A stretch of 64,000 bases of DNA from assembly GCA_048594975.1 (NCBI GenBank), contig JBMDXQ010000017.1:84095-148094 (forward strand), read 5' to 3'. Origin of the DNA: JBMDXB01 sp048594975. GTDB taxonomy: Bacteria; Acidobacteriota; Vicinamibacteria; Vicinamibacterales; 2-12-FULL-66-21. Position 1 is the stretch's first letter. The number at the start of each line of letters is the position of its first letter. The notes beneath the pieces were generated by a model, which made no database searches, was not told the DNA's origin, and saw only the letters and a program-made list of their open reading frames with translations. Below, piece by piece: positions 60,166 through 64,000 of the stretch. Made by a program: the position numbers and the translations under genes.

Positions 60166-60833
60166 TTCACGGGCGTGCCGTAGACCTCCACCTCGACGTA
60201 GTGGTTCAGATCGTTGGCGGTGTTGCCGTTGGAGTAGAGGCGCACGAAGCGGCCCCTCGCGCCCTTCGGATCGAACAGCCGGCCCTCGGCGACCTCGATG
60301 TACTCCTTGTCCTTCCCCGCCCCGAGCTTCGACGAGTTGTCGTGGTCGTTGTTGAAGACGGTTGCAATGCCCTTCTTGAAATCCTTGTCGTCGGACACCT
60401 GCACGATGACGTCGCGGTAGACGCGCGCCTGGCTGTGGTAGTGCCACGCCAGGATTGCGTGCAGCGCGTGGCTGGAGCCGAGGTCGATCTGCACCCACTG
60501 CGGCCCGGGCCCGAGCTCGATGAAGTAGCCGTCGCCGCCCGACTTCTCACCGTCGTTCACCATGTCCAGTTCGCCGATCACCGGCTGCATGTCGCTCGCG
60601 CGGACCGGCTTCTTGAGCGACAGGATCTTCGTCCCCTGCGGCACGTAGAACGGGCCGCGCGATTTGCCCGTGATCACCTCGAGGTTGGGGCTCTTGATGT
60701 TGGTCGGCGTGCCGATGAACATCGGCTTCGGCAGCTTCAGCTTCAGTTCTTCCTTGCCGGCCTCCTGGCCGGCGGCAGCGGCGGTCAGCAGCATGCCGGC
60801 CGCGAGCGTGTATGCGATTGTCTGCTTGGTCAC
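60162..60833 (-). CDS. Exported discoidin-like (F5/8 type C) protein
   Basis: 223 residues. The signal peptide MTKQTIAYTLAAGMLLTAAA ends at about AGQEAG. The mature part includes GTKILSLKKPVRASDMQPVI, QWVQIDLGSSHALHAILAW, RDVIVQVSDDKDFKKGIAT and GRFVRLYSNGNTANDLNHYV, the strand pattern of F5/8-type-C/discoidin domains that bind carbohydrate or lipid surfaces. The stop overlaps the Agl23-like start (ATGA), which implies coupled synthesis; this pairing with a membrane glycosyltransferase is unusual. It starts 96 bp after the upstream oxidoreductase. Confidence 0.82.
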   Translation of the reverse strand: MTKQTIAYTLAAGMLLTAAAAGQEAGKEELKLKLPKPMFIGTPTNIKSPNLEVITGKSRGPFYVPQGTKILSLKKPVRASDMQPVIGELDMVNDGEKSGGDGYFIELGPGPQWVQIDLGSSHALHAILAWHYHSQARVYRDVIVQVSDDKDFKKGIATVFNNDHDNSSKLGAGKDKEYIEVAEGRLFDPKGARGRFVRLYSNGNTANDLNHYVEVEVYGTPVK

Positions 60834-60929
60834 GGTCTCCTCGTTCGAGAATCGAGCAGCCTGACGGCTGCCGCGCGGTTTTCGGGTTGCGGAGGGGCAG
60901 CCGGTCGATGGCTGCCCCGGAGTCAGCGA

Positions 60930-62393
60930 TTACAGCGTGTATTTCGTCGTGCCGAGCGACCACCCTTCGCGATACTGGTGGTGCACCCACTTGTTCGCCT
61001 CTTCGTGGTTCGTGAACTTCAGGCTCGGGCCGTCCCAGGTCAGGCGGGTCCCGGGGAACTGCACGGCGACGTTGCCGAGCAGCACGGTCTCGGTGAACGG
61101 CCCGGCGTAGTTGAAGTCGTCAGGCGGCGGGATCGCGCCCTTGATGGCGGCGACCCACGCCATCTCGTGCCCCTGCGAGCCGTTCTGGATCCGCGTCAGC
61201 TTGGGCTTCGGGCGCTTGTACCCCTTCATCCGCGTCTCGGGGATGAGGCGTGGGCCCTCGCCGTAGGTCTCGCACATCAACTTGCCCTTCTCGCCCACGA
61301 AGATCGTACCGCTCTCGGGCAACCGCCGCTCCGGCTCGAGCTCCGCCGGCCGCTCCGGCAACAGGCCGCCGTCGTACCAGTGCAGCTTCATCGCCGGGTA
61401 CTTCTTCCCGTCGACCTTGCGCTCCGGGAAGTCGTAATGCACGAGGCTCGACTGCGGGTAGCTGTCGGTGAACTGCACCGGCCGGACGCGGACGTTGCCG
61501 TCGTCGCCGGTGATCTCGACGACCGGCCTGGCGACGGTTGCCTGCACGGCCGTCGGGTACCCGAGGCGCAGCACCGTGTACGCGGGGTCCATGACGTGGC
61601 ACGCCATATCGGCGAGCGCGCCGCCGCCGTAATCGATCCACGACCGCCAGCTGAACGGATGGTAGAGACGATGGAACGGCCGCATCCTCCCCGGACCGAT
61701 CCAGAGATCCCAGTCGAGACCGGCCGGCACCGGCATCCCATCGGCCGGAGCCGCCATGCCCTGCGGCCAGATCGGCCGGTTCGTCCAGCAGTGCACCTCG
61801 CGGATCTTGCCGATCGCGCCGTCTTCGATCCACTCCTGGATCAGGCGCACGCCTTCACCGGAGTGCCCCTGGTTTCCCATGTGCGTGACGATCTTCGGGT
61901 TGTTCCGCGCGGCCACGGTGAGCGCGCGCGCCTCGGAGATGGTGCGCGTGAGCGGCTTCTGCACGTAGACGTGCTTGCCGAGCTGCATCGCGGCCATCGC
62001 CACGACCGCGTGGGTGTGATCGGGAGTGGCGACGATCACCCCGTCGATGTCCTTCTGCTTCTCGAGCATCACGCGGAAATCCTTGTAGCGGGCGGCCTTC
62101 GGGAACAGGTCCCAGATCGGTTCCTTCGACCGCTTCATGCGGGCAATCGCCGCCTCGCTCTCGTCCACGTCGCACAGCGCCACGACGTTCTCGGTGCGGA
62201 CGGCGCGAGTGTTGCTCGCCCCCATCCCCTGGATGTACCCGACCGTCGCGATGTTGACCGTGTCGCTCGGCGCCTGGTAGCCGGTGCCGCCGAGCACGTG
62301 CCGCGGCACGATCAGGAGGCCCGTCGCCGCGGCGACGCCGCCCATGAAACCGCGGCGCGAGATGACCATCGGATCTTTCTTCTGCTCGTCCAT
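60930..62393 (-). CDS. Gfo/Idh/MocA family oxidoreductase, Tat-exported
   Basis: 487 residues; MVISRRGFMGGVAAATGLLI is a twin-arginine signal. VNIATVGYIQGMGASNTRA is the dinucleotide-binding start, with family lysine in KHVYVQKPLTRT (QKP, in place of the common EKP). The C-terminal half contains WIDYGGGALADMACHVMDPA and SLVHYDFPERK. The extra length and WDLWIGPG motif place it with the exported glycan-processing subgroup. Same strand as the discoidin-Agl23-GT2 genes and 96 bp upstream of them, so it may begin their transcript. Confidence 0.92.
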   Translation of the reverse strand: MDEQKKDPMVISRRGFMGGVAAATGLLIVPRHVLGGTGYQAPSDTVNIATVGYIQGMGASNTRAVRTENVVALCDVDESEAAIARMKRSKEPIWDLFPKAARYKDFRVMLEKQKDIDGVIVATPDHTHAVVAMAAMQLGKHVYVQKPLTRTISEARALTVAARNNPKIVTHMGNQGHSGEGVRLIQEWIEDGAIGKIREVHCWTNRPIWPQGMAAPADGMPVPAGLDWDLWIGPGRMRPFHRLYHPFSWRSWIDYGGGALADMACHVMDPAYTVLRLGYPTAVQATVARPVVEITGDDGNVRVRPVQFTDSYPQSSLVHYDFPERKVDGKKYPAMKLHWYDGGLLPERPAELEPERRLPESGTIFVGEKGKLMCETYGEGPRLIPETRMKGYKRPKPKLTRIQNGSQGHEMAWVAAIKGAIPPPDDFNYAGPFTETVLLGNVAVQFPGTRLTWDGPSLKFTNHEEANKWVHHQYREGWSLGTTKYTL

Positions 62394-62764
62394 TCTGGGC
62401 TCTCCTTGTTGCGTATTCCGACCTCCGCCTGACGGCGGAAGCCACCAGTCGGTCCGGCCGGTACTACGCCGGCCTGGGGCTTCCGGCTTCAGCCGGAAGA
62501 CGCCGCCCGGCTTCCAGCCGGACGGGCCGGCCCCGCTTCAGCACAACGGGCCGTCTCGCTCCCGCCCGACGCGTGCGCCCGCGCCGCTCGAAGTGACCGT
62601 ATCTTATTGCAAAGGCTGGGCCCCGGGCAATCGCGGCTCTGTCACGCGTACGGCCCGGCGTCTCGCGGGAATGGCGAGATCCGACCTCGCGCCAGTGCCG
62701 GGTTTCCGACGCTCTGTTCCCGGTTTCCGTGACGGTGTCTCTCCGGACGGAACAGCCCGGTCGA
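62394..62764. other. Intergenic region with REP-like palindromes, 371 bp
   Basis: Between the DoxX stop and the oxidoreductase start. It contains two neighbouring palindromes (62480-62521). No gene or clear promoter was found in the remainder. Confidence 0.5.
62480..62521. repeat. Paired REP-like palindromes
   Basis: CTTCCGGCT-TC-AGCCGGAAG (62480-62499) is a perfect 9-bp stem with a 2-nt loop; CCGGCT-TCC-AGCCGG (62507-62521) repeats its core. Similar in style to the hairpins at 13963-14004. Confidence 0.6.
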
Positions 62765-63286
62765 TCAGGCCGGCTGCACGCCGTTCTGCGGCACGATGCT
62801 TGACCGCCTGGCGACGAGCGCGTGCACGATGCGGTCGAGCCCGGCGAACCTGCCGCTGCCGGTGGCGAAGATGACCATCAGCGCACACAGCTCGACCAGG
62901 TTCTTGTTCACGATCAGGTAGCTGCCCTCGCTGGGAATCGCGTAGAAGTAGCCGACAAACGGCGGCGTGGCCAGATAGAAGAGGAGGATGAAGGCAATCC
63001 CGCCCAGGCTCGCCAGCCGCGTGAACAGCCCCAGCATCAGCAGGAGGCCCACGATCGTGAGCCCCCACATCGTGAGGAGATTCGCGTTCTCCAGCATGTT
63101 GGGCTGCGCCGCGATCGATCGGAACAGGCCCGCGAACGGCCCGCGCGCCTGCTTCAAGTACCCCGCCGCCGACCAGGAGGGCGAGGTCAGCTTCGCGATC
63201 CCCTCGTAGAGAAAGTGCCATCCCACGAACACTCGCAGAAGGGTGATTGCGATCATTGCCGAGCGGGAAAGCTTCCCGATTTCCAT
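62765..63286 (-). CDS. DoxX family membrane protein
   Basis: 173 residues from ATG 63286 (AGGAAGG upstream; GTG 63292 also possible). Four membrane segments with the DoxX signature: ITLLRVFVGWHFLYEGIAKL, MWGLTIVGLLLMLGLFTRLA, GIAFILLFYLATPPFVGY and LVELCALMVIFAT. Family members are quinone-linked or redox-associated membrane subunits. It starts 12 bp after the upstream oxidoreductase and is co-transcribed with it, so it may pass electrons from the exported oxidoreductase to the membrane; that is inference. Confidence 0.9.
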   Translation of the reverse strand: MEIGKLSRSAMIAITLLRVFVGWHFLYEGIAKLTSPSWSAAGYLKQARGPFAGLFRSIAAQPNMLENANLLTMWGLTIVGLLLMLGLFTRLASLGGIAFILLFYLATPPFVGYFYAIPSEGSYLIVNKNLVELCALMVIFATGSGRFAGLDRIVHALVARRSSIVPQNGVQPA

Positions 63287-63298
63287 GTCCACCTTCCT

Positions 63299-64000
63299 CT
63301 AGGCCTTGAAGTCCTCGGGCTTGAACGCCAGCCGGCTCTTCGCCCCGATCGCCTCATTGACCTTGAGCACGCTGACCGCGCTCTCGTAGCCCACCTCCGC
63401 CGGGCAGTTCAGCTTCGCCTTGCCGCGCACCGCGTCGAAGAAATTCTGCAGGTGCGGCTGGTGGTACGGGTCGCGCAGCATCACCGGCACCCGGTGCTCG
63501 TCAGGCGAGACCGATTCGCGGACGTCCACCACTGCGCCGGCTTCTTCCTCCCCCTTGGCTTCCTGGAGCTTCGGAGCCGTGACGTAGCCCTTCTGGACCC
63601 AGGTGTCCCAGGCCGGCGCGTTGGTATCTCGGTAGAGCACGCCGCCGTAGTTCACCTCGCTTTCCGAGATGAGCAGCGTGCCCTGGTCGCCCATGAAGTT
63701 CTCGAAGTAGCCCTGGCTGCCGTTGGTGGTCTGCGTCTGGTAGTAGGCCTTCAGCGGGCCGAGCGGCGTGTCGTAGTCGTAGATCGCCATCACGGTGTCG
63801 TACCACTCGTGCGTCTTCGGGTCGTGGTAGAGCAGGCCGCCGCTCGCCATGACACCCGACGGGTTCGCGCCGAGGAACCAGGTGTAGATGTCGATCTGGT
63901 GCGAGCCGAGGTCCACGATCGGCCCGCCGCCGAGACCCTTGTACCAGCGCCAGTTGCGGAACTGGTGCATGTCCTTGAAGCCGTACTGCTTCAGCCGCGC
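63299..64000 (-). CDS. Gfo/Idh/MocA family oxidoreductase, C-terminal part (start outside window)
   Basis: 234 residues, open at the window edge. The visible part is the substrate-binding half: RNWRWYKGLGGGPIVDLGSH with QIDIYTWFLG (the D-x-x-x-H motif), YFENFMGDQGTLLISESEVN and the end VLKVNEAIGAKSRLAF. The Rossmann half and any signal peptide lie beyond 64000. It is followed by DoxX after 12 bp. Confidence 0.88.
   Translation of the reverse strand, partial: ARLKQYGFKDMHQFRNWRWYKGLGGGPIVDLGSHQIDIYTWFLGANPSGVMASGGLLYHDPKTHEWYDTVMAIYDYDTPLGPLKAYYQTQTTNGSQGYFENFMGDQGTLLISESEVNYGGVLYRDTNAPAWDTWVQKGYVTAPKLQEAKGEEEAGAVVDVRESVSPDEHRVPVMLRDPYHQPHLQNFFDAVRGKAKLNCPAEVGYESAVSVLKVNEAIGAKSRLAFKPEDFKA

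Overview
This is a high-GC, gene-dense window that fits an acidobacterium of the Vicinamibacteria type. That placement is inferred from gene content: three large ADOP-type (acidobacterial duplicated orphan permease) FtsX/MacB permeases, one directly behind a PadR regulator; a TonB-dependent receptor with an N-terminal carboxypeptidase-regulatory-like domain; several Tat-exported Gfo/Idh/MocA oxidoreductases; and glycoside hydrolases of families 10, 16 and 127. No rRNA, tRNA, CRISPR array, integrase or phage gene was seen.

Layout. 1-3109 (minus): exported cyclophilin (cut by the window edge), acyl-CoA dehydrogenase and an unknown partner protein. 3363-5387: GH127-like arabinofuranosidase. 5503-5772: a 270-bp non-coding element with 75-nt imperfect inverted arms. 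5934-6700: RodZ-like HTH membrane protein coupled to a 51-residue membrane peptide. 6855-13884: surface-glycan region with GT-C membrane proteins, a DUF4214-methyltransferase and a MetE-like protein. 14141-17064: PBP1A and a small outer-membrane barrel. 17121-20904: P1 peptidase, ankyrin protein and a DUF6714-like protein. 20816-23136: B12-type radical SAM enzyme and a CHRD lipoprotein. 23335-26434: PadR plus ADOP under a strong, apparently leaderless promoter. 26378-32555: GH10 xylanase, UPF0182 membrane protein, aldo/keto reductase, GH16. 32593-34755: c-di-AMP (ydaO) riboswitch, terminator and Kup potassium transporter. 34810-39626: second ADOP and a beta-lactamase/DUF4185 fusion. 39731-43412: truncated ferredoxin, Gfo/Idh oxidoreductase, CDP-alcohol phosphatidyltransferase, transketolase. 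43544-48160: SPASM-like radical SAM, small exported protein, third ADOP. 48290-51758: ABM-like monooxygenase, TonB-receptor remnant, DUF4115 protein, DUF5777-like barrel, response regulator. 51795-55915: exported sugar isomerase-like protein and the TonB-dependent receptor. 56240-64000 (minus): three Gfo/Idh oxidoreductases, DoxX, discoidin-like protein, Agl23-like GT-C and a GT2.

Working together. The GH10/GH16/GH127 enzymes, TonB receptor, sugar isomerase and oxidoreductases point to plant or microbial polysaccharide use. The GT-C and GT2 genes point to polyprenol-linked glycan assembly. The riboswitch ties potassium uptake to c-di-AMP. The most distinctive non-coding features are the long inverted-repeat element, a family of 14-nt tandem repeats found only beside gene 3' ends at three places, the complete ydaO-terminator-kup control region, and the PadR promoter whose operator overlaps the start codon.
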